Made by a program: the position numbers and the translations under genes. The notes under the pieces were generated by a model. The model did not search any database, was not told the origin of the DNA, and worked only from the letters and a program-made list of their open reading frames with translations. This document shows positions 53,617 to 63,048 of a stretch of DNA of 64,000 nt, piece after piece. How positions within the stretch are numbered: position 1 is the first letter of the stretch; each line of letters opens with the position of its first letter. The DNA comes from Desulfovibrio subterraneus (GTDB taxonomy: Bacteria > Desulfobacterota > Desulfovibrionia > Desulfovibrionales > Desulfovibrionaceae). The stretch is from NCBI RefSeq assembly GCF_013340285.1, contig NZ_BLVO01000013.1, positions 1,321,689-1,385,688 of the forward strand. The letters are read 5' to 3'.

Positions 53617-54851
53617 AGTCGCCACCGTTCCCAATTGACCACAGGCATGTGCCTGTTATCCCGCAGCATCATGAAATACACACGGTCCAGCCCCTGATGC
53701 CGCCTGTGATTATAGTGCAGGGGCACATCCAGCCCCACATCATACGAAGTCATCTTCTCAATGACATCCGGAATATCAGCTTTTTGCGGGTTCGGCCCCA
53801 TCCGCCGCAGCATCTCCACCACCAGACGGGCGTTCAGAAATCCTTCAAAGCTCACAGCGCTGTACTGACGGGGAGAATAATGCTCCGGATTAAGCTCCAC
53901 CGGAGGCAGCTTGGCCCACTGGTCCATAATGCTGCGGTATTCCCGCACGGCGGGCAGACTCGTATCTTCATAGCTGGGGACGACCTGCAGATTGACTATG
54001 TTGTCCGTCAGAAATCCGGTATCACCGGGGAACATTTCCTTGAGCTTGCGGATGAGGTTGTCTCCGTCCGCAAATGAAACGTTGGCGATAAGGGCTGTAT
54101 TCTTCAACGCCCGCATATCGCGGATAAAACCGGCACCGGAGGCATAGGTGCCTACGGTGACAACGGCATCGGCATCGTATTCGTTGATGATTCTCGCCTG
54201 CTCGGCATAAGAAAAATCGGCTCCGCTGCCTCTGGGGTAGGAAACATCCACAACCGGACGCAGGCGGTACTTGGCTAGAGCCTTGCGAACCCCGTCCCAT
54301 CCGCCCCTGCCGTAGGCATCGGCCTGATAGAATACTGCAATGCGTCTTCTGCCAAGCGATACCAGCCTGTCTACAATGGCTTCGGTTTCCTGCATGTACG
54401 ATGCGCGCAGATTGAAAACGTATTCGCTATAGGGTTCCTGCCTATGGGGCTCGGCACCGGTGAAGGGAAAAAGCAGATAGGCGTTTTCCTTCTCGTACTT
54501 GATCAGAAGGGGAAGAATGCGTGTGACTGTGGGGGTTCCCACATAGGAAAACAGGGCAAAGACATCGTCCTGTTCAATAAATTGAATGGTGTTTGAAATG
54601 GCGGGAATGGGATTGTAGCCATCGTCCAACGGCAGAAGCTCAAGCTTGCGGCCGTAAACGCCGCCACCGGCATTCACAAAATCAAAATAGGCCGCAGCCC
54701 CCCGGTACAGCTCGATCCCCAATCCCCGTGAAGGACCGGAAAACGCTGCAGACATGCCGAATTTCAAGGAATTCTCAGAAGCCGAAGCTGTACCGGCCCC
54801 CATGACAAGCAAAGCTGTCACAAGCCAGCACACAAGTCTCAAGACGTTCAA
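53613..54851 (-). CDS. Periplasmic ligand-binding protein (Leu/Ile/Val-type), partner of the GGDEF-EAL sensor
   Basis: About 412 aa with a signal peptide ending TASA. The start is uncertain: TTG at 54851 has GGGGGA six bases upstream, while a GTG at 54875 has no ribosome site. The mature sequence (FGMSAAFSGPSRGLGIELYRG, VNAGGGVYGRKLELLPLDDG) is a type I periplasmic-binding fold as in amino-acid and amide receptors. No ABC permease or ATPase is nearby, so it is probably a sensor subunit. Its stop overlaps the start of the GGDEF-EAL gene. Confidence 0.87.
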   Translation of the reverse strand: MNVLRLVCWLVTALLVMGAGTASASENSLKFGMSAAFSGPSRGLGIELYRGAAAYFDFVNAGGGVYGRKLELLPLDDGYNPIPAISNTIQFIEQDDVFALFSYVGTPTVTRILPLLIKYEKENAYLLFPFTGAEPHRQEPYSEYVFNLRASYMQETEAIVDRLVSLGRRRIAVFYQADAYGRGGWDGVRKALAKYRLRPVVDVSYPRGSGADFSYAEQARIINEYDADAVVTVGTYASGAGFIRDMRALKNTALIANVSFADGDNLIRKLKEMFPGDTGFLTDNIVNLQVVPSYEDTSLPAVREYRSIMDQWAKLPPVELNPEHYSPRQYSAVSFEGFLNARLVVEMLRRMGPNPQKADIPDVIEKMTSYDVGLDVPLHYNHRRHQGLDRVYFMMLRDNRHMPVVNWERWRL

Positions 54852-54985
54852 GCCACATCCCCCGTCTTTAGACACTTTACCCGCACCCGATGAAAGTCTA
54901 TCCTAGTAAGGCTACTCCATTTCCGCTCGGAATATATATAAAAAATTAACCCATTGGCAATAATTATCTTTCCAAGGAGTTACAT

Positions 54986-55954
54986 ATGCGCATCGTAGTG
55001 CTGGACGGTTATACACTGAACCCCGGAGACAACCCCTGGACCGCAGTGGACGCTCTCGGCGATCTGGCAGTTCACCCCCGCACGCCTGCTGCGGAGGTTA
55101 TGGAAAGAGCCAAGGGAGCGGATATTCTGCTCACCAACAAGGTGCGGCTCACGGAAGAGATCATCAACGCCCTGCCGGACCTCAAATTCATTTCAGTGCT
55201 CGCCACCGGATATGACGTGGTGGATATTCGTGCCGCCGCAGCCAGAGGCATTCCCGTTTCCAATGTTCCCGGCTACGGAACCAATGCCGTTGCCCAGCAC
55301 GTTTTTGCCATGTTGCTCGAAATGTACCGCCGCGTGAGCGACCATGCCCAGAGCGTACGCGCGGGCCAATGGACCGGCAACAAGGACTGGTGCTACTGGA
55401 ACTCCACACAGCTGGATCTGACAGGCAAGACCATGGGGCTTGTAGGCTTTGGCAACATCAGCCGCCGCGTGGCGGAAATAGCCCTTGCGTTCGGCATGCG
55501 GGTGCAGGCCCATGTTCCCCGTCCCAAACCGCATCCCGGATACGAAAACTTCTCGTTCTGCGATCTCGAAACCCTGTTTGCAACGTCGGATGTCATCAGC
55601 CTGCACTGCCCTCTCACGCCGGAGAACAAGGGCTTCGTGAATGCAGAGCGAATTGCCTCCATGCCCGCTGGCGCCATTCTCATCAACACGGCGCGTGGTC
55701 CGCTGGTGGATGAAGAGGCTGCGGCCAGGGCGCTGCACGCCGGAACTCTCGGCGGGCTGTGCACCGATGTGACGAGTGTGGAGCCGGTGCCTGCCGACAA
55801 TCCCCTGCTGACCGCGCCCAACTGCCTGATCACTCCCCACCTTGCATGGGGAACGCTCACTGCGCGCGAAACGCTCATGCGGGTGACCGCTCAGAACATT
55901 CAGGCCTTTCTTTCCGGCAACGCGCAGAACGTGGTGAACGCCCACCTGCTGTAG
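54986..55954 (+). CDS. D-2-hydroxyacid dehydrogenase (glycerate/hydroxypyruvate dehydrogenase-like)
   Basis: 322 aa, ATG at 54986 with AAGGAG upstream. Rossmann motif GLVGFGNISRRVAE near 151-164. Catalytic Arg in NTARGPLVDE, Glu in the following turn, and His in ITPHLAWG. The N-terminal catalytic domain has LATGYDVVDI and GYGTNAVAQHVFA. NAD(P)H-dependent reduction of a 2-keto acid; the sequence is closest in style to glycerate dehydrogenases, but the exact substrate cannot be read off. Monocistronic, with a terminator. The upstream 110 bases are AT-rich and likely hold the promoter. Confidence 0.9.
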   Translation: MRIVVLDGYTLNPGDNPWTAVDALGDLAVHPRTPAAEVMERAKGADILLTNKVRLTEEIINALPDLKFISVLATGYDVVDIRAAAARGIPVSNVPGYGTNAVAQHVFAMLLEMYRRVSDHAQSVRAGQWTGNKDWCYWNSTQLDLTGKTMGLVGFGNISRRVAEIALAFGMRVQAHVPRPKPHPGYENFSFCDLETLFATSDVISLHCPLTPENKGFVNAERIASMPAGAILINTARGPLVDEEAAARALHAGTLGGLCTDVTSVEPVPADNPLLTAPNCLITPHLAWGTLTARETLMRVTAQNIQAFLSGNAQNVVNAHLL

Positions 55955-55972
55955 CAACCGCCCAAAACAATC

Positions 55973-56008
55973 AGGCCGGGCCCCCTTTCGGGAGTCCGGC
56001 CTTTTTTG
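55973..56008 (+). terminator. Terminator of the hydroxyacid dehydrogenase gene
   Basis: Stem AGGCCGG/CCGGCCT (55973-55979, 55996-56002) with an inner hairpin, then six T (56002-56007). Confidence 0.87.
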
Positions 56009-56050
56009 TCATTCAGCCTGCGAGGGCTCAAAAGTGATATTGCAGTTTCA

Positions 56051-57340
56051 CTAATCGCCGCAGGATGGATTCTCTTCAATCATCTTGTATGCGCAGAACT
56101 TGCCGCACATGGCGCATTCGCGCTTGTCCTTGTGCTCTTCACGACGCTTTTCGACCATTGCAGGGTCGAGCGCCAGAGTGGACATGGCTTCCCAGTCCAG
56201 TGCCTTGCGTGCACGGGACATGGCGAGTTCACGTTCCACGGCATGAGCACGGCCAAGAGCGGCTTCACCGGCCTGAGCGGCAATACGGGAAGCCATGACA
56301 CCGGCATGAACATCTTCAATGGAGGGCAGGGTAAGATGTTCTGCGGGGGTCAGATAGCAAAGGAAGTCCACACCGGCGCGAACGCCGATGGCACCGCCAA
56401 TGGCACCGGCGATGTGGTCATAGCCGGGGCTGCAGTCGATGGTCAGCGGACCAAGAACGTACAAGGGAGCACCGTTGGTCAGCTTCTTGATGCTCTTGAT
56501 CTGGGCTTCCACCTCGTCCATGCGGACGTGGCCGGGGCCTTCGATCATGCACTGCACACCGGCGGCAAGACCGCGCTTGGCGAGCTGGCCCAGCACCATG
56601 ACTTCTTCCCACTGAGCGGCATCGCCGGCATCGGTGCCGGCACCCGGACGCAGTCCGTCGCCGAGGGAAAGGGTCACGTTGTACTTGCGGGCGATCTCGA
56701 GAATGCGATCATAACCGGTAAGAAGCGGGTTCTCCTTATCGTTCTTGATCATCCAGCGGGCGAGGATGGAACCGCCACGGGAAACAATGCCCATGATGCG
56801 GTCGCCGTTCGTGGCAAAATCAGCACCACGACGGGTAAGCCCGCAATGCACGGTCATGTAGTCCACGCCCTGCAGTGCCTGGCTCTCGATTTCCGCAAAG
56901 ATTTCCTCGGGATCAATTTCCGCGGGGTCCTTGCCGGCATCGATGTACTTCTGGGCAACAGCGTACATGGGAACAGTACCGAGCGGCAGGATACACTTAT
57001 CAAGCATCTCCGTACGAATGGCATTCAGATCGCCGCCGATGGAAAGGTCCATGACGGTGTCGGTGCCTGCGTTGATGGCAGTTTGCAGCTTGACCATCTC
57101 GCAGCGAATGTCATTCTTGAGCGGAGAAGTGCCGATGTTGGCATTAACCTTCACGCTTGCAGGCTGTCCCACCAGGGTGGGTACCACATTCTTGTGGTTG
57201 GGGTTGGCAAGCAGCACCATGGTGCCGTTTTCAATCCCCTTGGTGATTTCTTCGGGAGCCAGACGCTCCCGCGCCGCCAACGCATCCAGATGTTTATCCA
57301 GGAAAGTGGCAAGGGCGGTGTTCAGGTTCAAAATGGACAT
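56051..57340 (-). CDS. thiC: ThiC-family phosphomethylpyrimidine synthase (or 5-hydroxybenzimidazole synthase)
   Basis: 429 aa, the short ThiC form. Conserved parts include KVNANIGTSP, GVDYMTVHCG, LGDGLRPG and EGPGHV. C-terminal radical-SAM cluster C409-AM-C412-GKF-C416, spaced CX2CX3C rather than the CX2CX4C of E. coli ThiC. ThiC turns aminoimidazole ribotide into hydroxymethylpyrimidine phosphate for thiamine. BzaF, a close paralog in anaerobes, makes 5-hydroxybenzimidazole for cobamides from the same substrate. I see no TPP riboswitch in the upstream 200 bases and no thiamine genes nearby, so either role remains open. Confidence 0.9.
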   Translation of the reverse strand: MSILNLNTALATFLDKHLDALAARERLAPEEITKGIENGTMVLLANPNHKNVVPTLVGQPASVKVNANIGTSPLKNDIRCEMVKLQTAINAGTDTVMDLSIGGDLNAIRTEMLDKCILPLGTVPMYAVAQKYIDAGKDPAEIDPEEIFAEIESQALQGVDYMTVHCGLTRRGADFATNGDRIMGIVSRGGSILARWMIKNDKENPLLTGYDRILEIARKYNVTLSLGDGLRPGAGTDAGDAAQWEEVMVLGQLAKRGLAAGVQCMIEGPGHVRMDEVEAQIKSIKKLTNGAPLYVLGPLTIDCSPGYDHIAGAIGGAIGVRAGVDFLCYLTPAEHLTLPSIEDVHAGVMASRIAAQAGEAALGRAHAVERELAMSRARKALDWEAMSTLALDPAMVEKRREEHKDKRECAMCGKFCAYKMIEENPSCGD

Positions 57341-57599
57341 ATGGTCCCCTTTTCCTTTTCGGAAACTAACGCAGGGACGGGCCTTGGAACGACAACAACA
57401 CGCGGATTAGATACCAAGCCGGAGCAATTTGCAAGCGAATCCCCTGCTCCGCTGGCGCTTCCCACTCCCTGCCCTGTTCTTGCATCCGAGAGTCTTCCGT
57501 AATTATTGAACAAACACACAAACTCTGCCATACTTACCTTTATATATGGACCAAACGCCCCAACGGCCGCGCTTGCACACGGAGACACAAAGGTTTTCC

Positions 57600-58589
57600 A
57601 TGAAAAAACTGTTCTGGATAGGCTCTCCCTTCTTTTCCGGTTCCCTTGCCGAATGCGGGTGGGAAGTATGCGCGCATAATTTCGAACACACGGCGGTGTT
57701 CGGATGGGGTGATATCGTTTCCATTGCAGGCTGGGAACCGGATGTGGTGGTTGTGGCTGACAAAAGCCGCCCCCCCTTTGTGCTGGGGATGGAGAAATTC
57801 CCCTGCCTCACGGTATTCTATTGTGTGGATTCACACATACACAGCTGGTATCCGCTCTATGCTCAGGGCTTTGACGCCTGCCTCATGAGCCTTAAGGACC
57901 ATATGCCCAGAATGGCGGGGGACTTTCTTCCCGCAGAGCGCATCTGGTGGTTTCCCGCTTTTGCCAAGAATGACGACCTGCCCCTGCCCCACACACCGGA
58001 ATGGGACCTTCTCTTCGTGGGCACCGTGAACCCGCAGACCACACCGAAACGGCACGCCTTTCTGCAGGCACTCAAGGAACGGGTGCCTTCACTGCATGTA
58101 ACGCAGGGCAACTACCGCCAGCTCTACCCCAAGGCCCGGCTGGTGCTCAATTTCTGCGAGTTCGGCGACCTGAACTTCCGTGTTTTCGAGGCGCTGGGCT
58201 GCGGCGTATGCCTTGTGACACCGGACATTGCCAACGGACAGCCGGAACTGTTCACAAACGGTGAAGACCTGCTCACCTACCCCGTGCATACGGAAGACAG
58301 CATGGACCGCCTTGTCGCCACCATTGAAGATGCCCTGCAGGACAATGGCCGATGCAGGCACATTGCCGCCAGCGGTTTAGCCAAGGTTGATTCCAAGCAC
58401 CGCGCCCGGCACAGGGCGCAGGCTTTTACCGATGCCGTACGCGCTCTTTCTGCCGAAGAAACCATAAAAAAACGGATGCATCGTGCATCCGCCATACGGT
58501 CCGGGGCTCTTCGCCTCATATATCTTCTGCTGGCTGAAAGCGTGGAGTCTTCCCTGCTCAAGCAGGCCTATCTCAGAGCCGCCGGCTAA
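57600..58589 (+). CDS. Glycosyltransferase-like protein (CgeB/DUF3880-like)
   Basis: 329 aa from the ATG at 57600 (AAAGG six bases upstream); an ATG at 57546 has no ribosome site. The fold is of the GT-B type: LGCGVCLVTPDI and NFRVFEALGCG near 210-230 and VLNFCEFGDLN before them match the C-terminal nucleotide-sugar site of CgeB-like proteins. The first half has FWIGSPFFSGSLAE and VFYCVDSHIHSWYP. Probably modifies a surface glycan or flagellin. It stands alone; donor and acceptor are unknown. Confidence 0.8.
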   Translation: MKKLFWIGSPFFSGSLAECGWEVCAHNFEHTAVFGWGDIVSIAGWEPDVVVVADKSRPPFVLGMEKFPCLTVFYCVDSHIHSWYPLYAQGFDACLMSLKDHMPRMAGDFLPAERIWWFPAFAKNDDLPLPHTPEWDLLFVGTVNPQTTPKRHAFLQALKERVPSLHVTQGNYRQLYPKARLVLNFCEFGDLNFRVFEALGCGVCLVTPDIANGQPELFTNGEDLLTYPVHTEDSMDRLVATIEDALQDNGRCRHIAASGLAKVDSKHRARHRAQAFTDAVRALSAEETIKKRMHRASAIRSGALRLIYLLLAESVESSLLKQAYLRAAG

Positions 58590-58744
58590 ATTGCCCACTA
58601 TTCCGGACAACCATTCCGGATCAACCACGCGCATCCGACAAGGGCACACGTATCTGCCCGCCTTCCCTCATCGCTCATTATCCATCACCACAACGCGCGC
58701 AGGATCATCCCCAGAACGTGGCACATCGCCCGATCCGCTGGCAC

Positions 58745-59248
58745 TTAAACCGTCTTTCCCTGTTCCGGAGAAGGCGCATCCTTGGCGCTTTTGCCCGCAG
58801 CGTATGCTGTTTTCGCCTGCTGCATGGCTGAACCGGAAACAAAATCCAGCATGATGAGCAACTCTTCCACCGAATTCTGGCTTCTGTTTTTTTCCTTGTA
58901 GGCCTTCACTTTGACCAGGTGTTCCTTGGTCACTGTGCCCGCACGGATCAGATACTCCACAAAGGTTTCCGTCTTCAGCTGTTCCTGCTGCAAAGCCGCT
59001 TCGCTTATGGCCCGTTGCTCGGCAGCCACGGCTTCCTCGTGGGCTTCCATACGACCTTTCAATTGCGCCACATTTCCCTGCACCTGGCCCCGTTCCTCTT
59101 CCATCTCGTTCACGCGGATTTCAAGAACATTGTTGTCGTTTTCAAGCTTGAACAACAGCGATCTCAATCCTTCCGAGCGTTTATGGATAAGCAGGAATAT
59201 AAAGGCCGCTACGGCTATGCCGCCCACCATTATGTATGTGACGCTCAT
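58745..59248 (-). CDS. Membrane-anchored coiled-coil protein (167 aa)
   Basis: An N-terminal helix (about 4-21) anchors a coiled coil (about 30-95, LENDNNVLEIRVNEMEEERG ... AALQQEQLK). A folded end follows (ETFVEYLIRAGTVTKEHLVKV). GGGGGAG precedes the ATG at 59248. The next gene upstream on the same strand (59291-61612) has the same layout of one N-terminal helix, short coiled coil and cytoplasmic tail, and ends 42 bases before this one begins. The two probably form an operon and may act together. No family recognised. Confidence 0.75.
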   Translation of the reverse strand: MSVTYIMVGGIAVAAFIFLLIHKRSEGLRSLLFKLENDNNVLEIRVNEMEEERGQVQGNVAQLKGRMEAHEEAVAAEQRAISEAALQQEQLKTETFVEYLIRAGTVTKEHLVKVKAYKEKNRSQNSVEELLIMLDFVSGSAMQQAKTAYAAGKSAKDAPSPEQGKTV

Positions 59249-59290
59249 GGCATCTCCCCCGCCGAACAGCCCCCCTCTTCGAAGATGGCA

Positions 59291-61612
59291 CTATTCGGGA
59301 ACGATAAAGTCCGTGATATTGCGGGCAGTGCCGTCTCCGGCCTTTTCCCGCTCCTCGGCAGTATCCTCCTGCCGGGACAGTTCTGCCTCCGGCATCACGT
59401 TGTCACTTTCTTCCGCTTCAAAAAAGCCGGGCAGCACATCCTGATCATCAGCCGGATCGCCTTCATCGGAAGCCGGAGAAAAATCGAAATCGTCTGCAGA
59501 TGCACCGCTTTTCTGTGCGGGAAGAGTATCATCCTCCCACATGAAATCCGGCAGGTCAGCTTCGGCCTGAGTATCAGATTCGTTCAACGAACCGGACACG
59601 CCGGACACGCCGGGTTCGCGGGACACAGAGGACACCTTCTCCACTTCAGGAGTATCGGAAAAATAACGGTTGGTGTCGGCAGCCTGAGTGCCATCATCAA
59701 GCCCCACGGCCGCAAGCGCCTTGGCCAGCGCAGAATCCATGTCTATGGGCTCATCCAGTTCGTCTGATACGTATACGGGTTCCTGAACAGCGGACTGGCT
59801 GTCTGCAGAAGTGAACATATCACCTGCGTCGCCAGTCAGGTCGTCGGACTCGTCGTCGAGCTCGTCATCAGCCAACTCATCCGTCAATCCATCGGGCAGG
59901 CCTGAATCCGACTCCTGCACAAACTCATCACGCACTATTTCGTCGGGAGTCAGCAGAATAATGTCATCATCATCCTCTTCCGCCCCTTCCGCTTCATCCA
60001 GCTCATCTTCGTCACCGAATATGTTGGAGAAGCGGTATACAGGACGGGGGCGTTCCACTGTCTCGGCAATCACGGAATCACCCGCGTTATCTCCGGACAG
60101 TTCGTTTGGGATGGTATCGGACGCGGAAGAGAAGTCGAAACCGCCATCATCGCTGGCCACATAATCATCTTCCACGACAGTTGCAGACTGCTCCGGCTCG
60201 ACAACTGAATCGACATCAGGGTCGACTTCGGGCTCGAACAGGAACAGGCCCTTGCGTTCCGGCTGCCGGGGCGCAGCAACGGCAGAGGCAGGCCGTGCAA
60301 ATCCGTCAAGATGCAGATCGGGCACCTGTTTGAAATATGGTTGCGCTGCGACATCCTCATCCACAGCGCCATCAGCTGCGGACGAGAAAACATAGTCTTC
60401 AGCAGGCTCAGGCGTGTGAACAGGACGACGCACGGCACTCGCCGCTATCTCCTTCAGGTCTTCTTCCAGAATATCGTCTCCGCCGGGTATGGTATGAATG
60501 TCGAGCACACCGCGAACGGCATCAACCTTTCGTGATGCGAGGGAGACATCCATATGCAAATCGGGCAAACCGGAATCGGAGGACAGGGTATAATCGATGT
60601 GCTCATCTGCTTCCTGCCCTTCGCCGTCTTGCGAGGAATACACAGAATCTTCCGTTCCGGCATCCTCTTCATCCACGGCATCAGCCCGGACTGAAGACAC
60701 TTCGGGGGCAGCGCCAACAGTCTCGGTATCAACTGCACCGCCTGCTTGCACATCATGCTCTGCGTATACATCGGCATCAAACTGCCAATCATGTTCTCCG
60801 GCTGCGGCCCCCGCACCTACCCCGTCAAAATCAATACTGGCGGAGTCCATAGGAGCAGGCGCAGGTTGACCTGCATCGCTGTCGGGCTGCATCCCCTGTT
60901 CCTGCATATCACTATCCATGGCTTCCGGAGTGAACGGGCGGAAGTCATCGTCGGCTTTGAGCCCGCCCACCGCATCCGCAACCGGTTCAAATACACCGGA
61001 GTCGAAACCGGAGCTATCCGCTTCGTCATCAACGGAGCTGTCCGCTTCGCTATCAACTTCACTATCAACGGAGCCGTCGGCTGCCGGTTCAAAAACATGC
61101 TGCACAATATCTTCGGGCTCATATGTCCCGTCAAATTCCGCAGCCTCACTGTAGGCTGCGGAATCTTCAACTACCGATACGGTTGCCTCGGTGCCTGCCG
61201 TGGCAGGCTCTGCGCCTGCCAGCAACGTTGCTCCCGCCACGCCAACAGCTATTCCGGCTGGAAACGCACTGCCGGAGACAGCTCCGGCTTCGACGTTACC
61301 AGCCCTATCGAAAGGGGCGTCGGCATCACCGAAAACAACCTCCCCTTCCCTGTTGAAATGCACCCCTCGCTTGGGGGTGTTGGCCTGAGTGGCTTCGGTA
61401 AGGGTCTGTTCGTGGCGCTGCAGCGTAACAAGCTGCGCCATGCGCTTTTCAATGGAACGCAGAACCTCGTTCATGCTGTTTCGCTCATTGCGGATGCTGC
61501 GGGTCATCTCCTCCATGCTGCGGAGCATGAAGTAGAACATGACCATAAGCCCCGCGAAACACAGCAGGATGAACACCATAAATATCGTATATTGTTGACT
61601 TAAAATGAGCAT
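59291..61612 (-). CDS. Very acidic membrane-anchored protein with coiled coil (773 aa)
   Basis: Starts at the ATG at 61612 (an upstream in-frame start to 61669 is less likely). One membrane helix (about 8-30, YTIFMVFILLCFAGLMVMFY) is followed by a short coiled coil (SMEEMTRSIRNERNSMNEVL ... LVTLQRHEQTL). Nearly all the rest (about 90-770) is Asp/Glu/Ala/Ser-rich, probably disordered. It has local repeats such as DSEVDSEADSSVDDEADSS and GLPDGLTDELADDELDDESD, and an Ala/Gly-rich patch (AFPAGIAVGVAGATLLAGAE) that could be a second membrane segment. No family recognised. Acidic tails of this kind often bind basic proteins or cations. Confidence 0.72.
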   Translation of the reverse strand: MLILSQQYTIFMVFILLCFAGLMVMFYFMLRSMEEMTRSIRNERNSMNEVLRSIEKRMAQLVTLQRHEQTLTEATQANTPKRGVHFNREGEVVFGDADAPFDRAGNVEAGAVSGSAFPAGIAVGVAGATLLAGAEPATAGTEATVSVVEDSAAYSEAAEFDGTYEPEDIVQHVFEPAADGSVDSEVDSEADSSVDDEADSSGFDSGVFEPVADAVGGLKADDDFRPFTPEAMDSDMQEQGMQPDSDAGQPAPAPMDSASIDFDGVGAGAAAGEHDWQFDADVYAEHDVQAGGAVDTETVGAAPEVSSVRADAVDEEDAGTEDSVYSSQDGEGQEADEHIDYTLSSDSGLPDLHMDVSLASRKVDAVRGVLDIHTIPGGDDILEEDLKEIAASAVRRPVHTPEPAEDYVFSSAADGAVDEDVAAQPYFKQVPDLHLDGFARPASAVAAPRQPERKGLFLFEPEVDPDVDSVVEPEQSATVVEDDYVASDDGGFDFSSASDTIPNELSGDNAGDSVIAETVERPRPVYRFSNIFGDEDELDEAEGAEEDDDDIILLTPDEIVRDEFVQESDSGLPDGLTDELADDELDDESDDLTGDAGDMFTSADSQSAVQEPVYVSDELDEPIDMDSALAKALAAVGLDDGTQAADTNRYFSDTPEVEKVSSVSREPGVSGVSGSLNESDTQAEADLPDFMWEDDTLPAQKSGASADDFDFSPASDEGDPADDQDVLPGFFEAEESDNVMPEAELSRQEDTAEEREKAGDGTARNITDFIVPE

Positions 61613-61740
61613 ACCTTCGCTCTTTCGTTTAATCGCCCGATGAAGTACCATGAAACATGGCGCGGCCACTTCCTTTTACTTCAAGGCATTTAGCACAGAA
61701 GCACCACGATTAACAATATACCCCTAGCTCAGGAACCCGC

Positions 61741-63012
61741 ATGGCTTCTTCAAATATCCGTCCCAATCTCCTTGTCGCGGACAAGGATGGCAATATTTTT
61801 GACCACCCCGATCTGCTCATGGTCTGCCGCAAGGGCAACGAACTCGCCCTGCCCAAGCCGGATGAGCTGATGCCCCTGCCTGAAGGCAGCGACCTTTTTC
61901 TGCTCCCCGGCAGGCTCGCCATCGGCCTTGACCCCGAAACGGGCGAAGCTGAAGCGCTGGAAGAATATGCCGTGGCCGCATTTGCCGCCCCGGCGCACAC
62001 GCTGACAGCGCATCCCGCTTATATGACGCAGGACGATGCCCCCACCCTGCCCCTGTTTGCTTACGGAGCGGTGGGCTTTGCCAACGGCAAATTCTATGTC
62101 TGCGCAAAAAAAGTTGATCAGGACGTACGGCAGATCTTTGCAGGAATATCCTGCAACAAGATAGAAAAAAACGCACACCAGCTCATGAAGCGTTATCCGG
62201 ACAACCGGCTCATGCAGCACATCATGGGCAACTGTGTGCTCAAGTATTCCTGCCCGGCGGCCCGCAACCTTGCACTCGGCCGCTTCGAGGCACCTCTGCC
62301 CACCTCACGCACCTGCAACGCCCGTTGCGTGGGCTGCATCTCGCAGCAGGAAGAAGATTCCGAAATCTGCGCAACGCCCCAGAGCCGCCTCACCTTCACG
62401 CCCAATGCCGCAGAAGTGGCGCAGATAATGACCCACCATTTCGGCAACGTGAAGGACAAGCCCATATACTCCTTCGGACAGGGCTGCGAAGGCGAACCGC
62501 TGACCGAAGCCCCCCTGCTGGAAGAGGCCATCCGCCTGTTCCGTTCGCAGGGCGGCAAAGGCACGGTGAACCTGAACACCAACGCGTCCATGCCCGACAA
62601 GATTGCCAGACTGTGCGAGGCGGGGCTCTCTTCCATCCGCGTCAGTCTGAACTCTGCGCGGGAAGAAGTGTACAACCGCTATTACCGCCCCAAGGGATTC
62701 ACCTTTGCGGATGTGCGCCAGTCCATTGTGGAAGCCAAGGCGCGCGGCAAGTGGGTATCCCTGAACCTGCTCTTCTTCCCCGGCATCACGGATTCCGAGC
62801 CGGAAATCGAGGCCCTGACCGAGCTGGTGCAGGAAACCAAGGTAGACTTCATTCAGCTTCGCAACCTGAACATAGACCCTGAAATGTACATGGAATTGCT
62901 GGAAGGCATCGAGTTCGGGCCGAGCACCGGATTCTCCTTCTACCGCAAGCGCATAAAGAAGACCTGCCCGTGGGTGGAGTTCGGCTACTTCAACCCCTAC
63001 GTCGGGGACTGA
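61741..63012 (+). CDS. Radical SAM protein
   Basis: 423 aa, ATG at 61741 (AGGAA five bases upstream). An N-terminal ~180-residue part (VCAKKVDQDVRQIFAGISCN, CVLKYSCPAA) precedes the radical SAM core with cluster Cys192-NAR-Cys196-VG-Cys199. The core has YSFGQGCEGEPL (GGE-like motif), NLNTNASMPDKIARL and VSLNSAREEVYNRYYRP. It would cleave SAM to a deoxyadenosyl radical. The substrate is unknown; the extra Cys in the N-terminal part may bind a second cluster. It diverges from the acidic protein gene and ends at the repeat-flanking terminator. Confidence 0.88.
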   Translation: MASSNIRPNLLVADKDGNIFDHPDLLMVCRKGNELALPKPDELMPLPEGSDLFLLPGRLAIGLDPETGEAEALEEYAVAAFAAPAHTLTAHPAYMTQDDAPTLPLFAYGAVGFANGKFYVCAKKVDQDVRQIFAGISCNKIEKNAHQLMKRYPDNRLMQHIMGNCVLKYSCPAARNLALGRFEAPLPTSRTCNARCVGCISQQEEDSEICATPQSRLTFTPNAAEVAQIMTHHFGNVKDKPIYSFGQGCEGEPLTEAPLLEEAIRLFRSQGGKGTVNLNTNASMPDKIARLCEAGLSSIRVSLNSAREEVYNRYYRPKGFTFADVRQSIVEAKARGKWVSLNLLFFPGITDSEPEIEALTELVQETKVDFIQLRNLNIDPEMYMELLEGIEFGPSTGFSFYRKRIKKTCPWVEFGYFNPYVGD

Positions 63013-63021
63013 TACAAAATG

Positions 63022-63043
63022 GGAGCCTTGCGGCTCCGTTCTT
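63022..63043 (+). repeat. Terminator-like hairpin B1, left flank of dispersed repeat copy B
   Basis: Stem GGAGCC/GGCTCC with TTGC loop (63022-63037), then GTTCTT. Matches hairpin B2 (63203 onward) at 20 of 22 positions in the same orientation. Ten bases after the radical SAM stop. Confidence 0.78.
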
Positions 63044-63048
63044 GTTGA

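Noticed and set aside
57341-57545. TPP riboswitch upstream of thiC
   Set aside because: I looked for the conserved CTGAGA and ACCTGATCTGG-type parts on the minus strand and did not find them.
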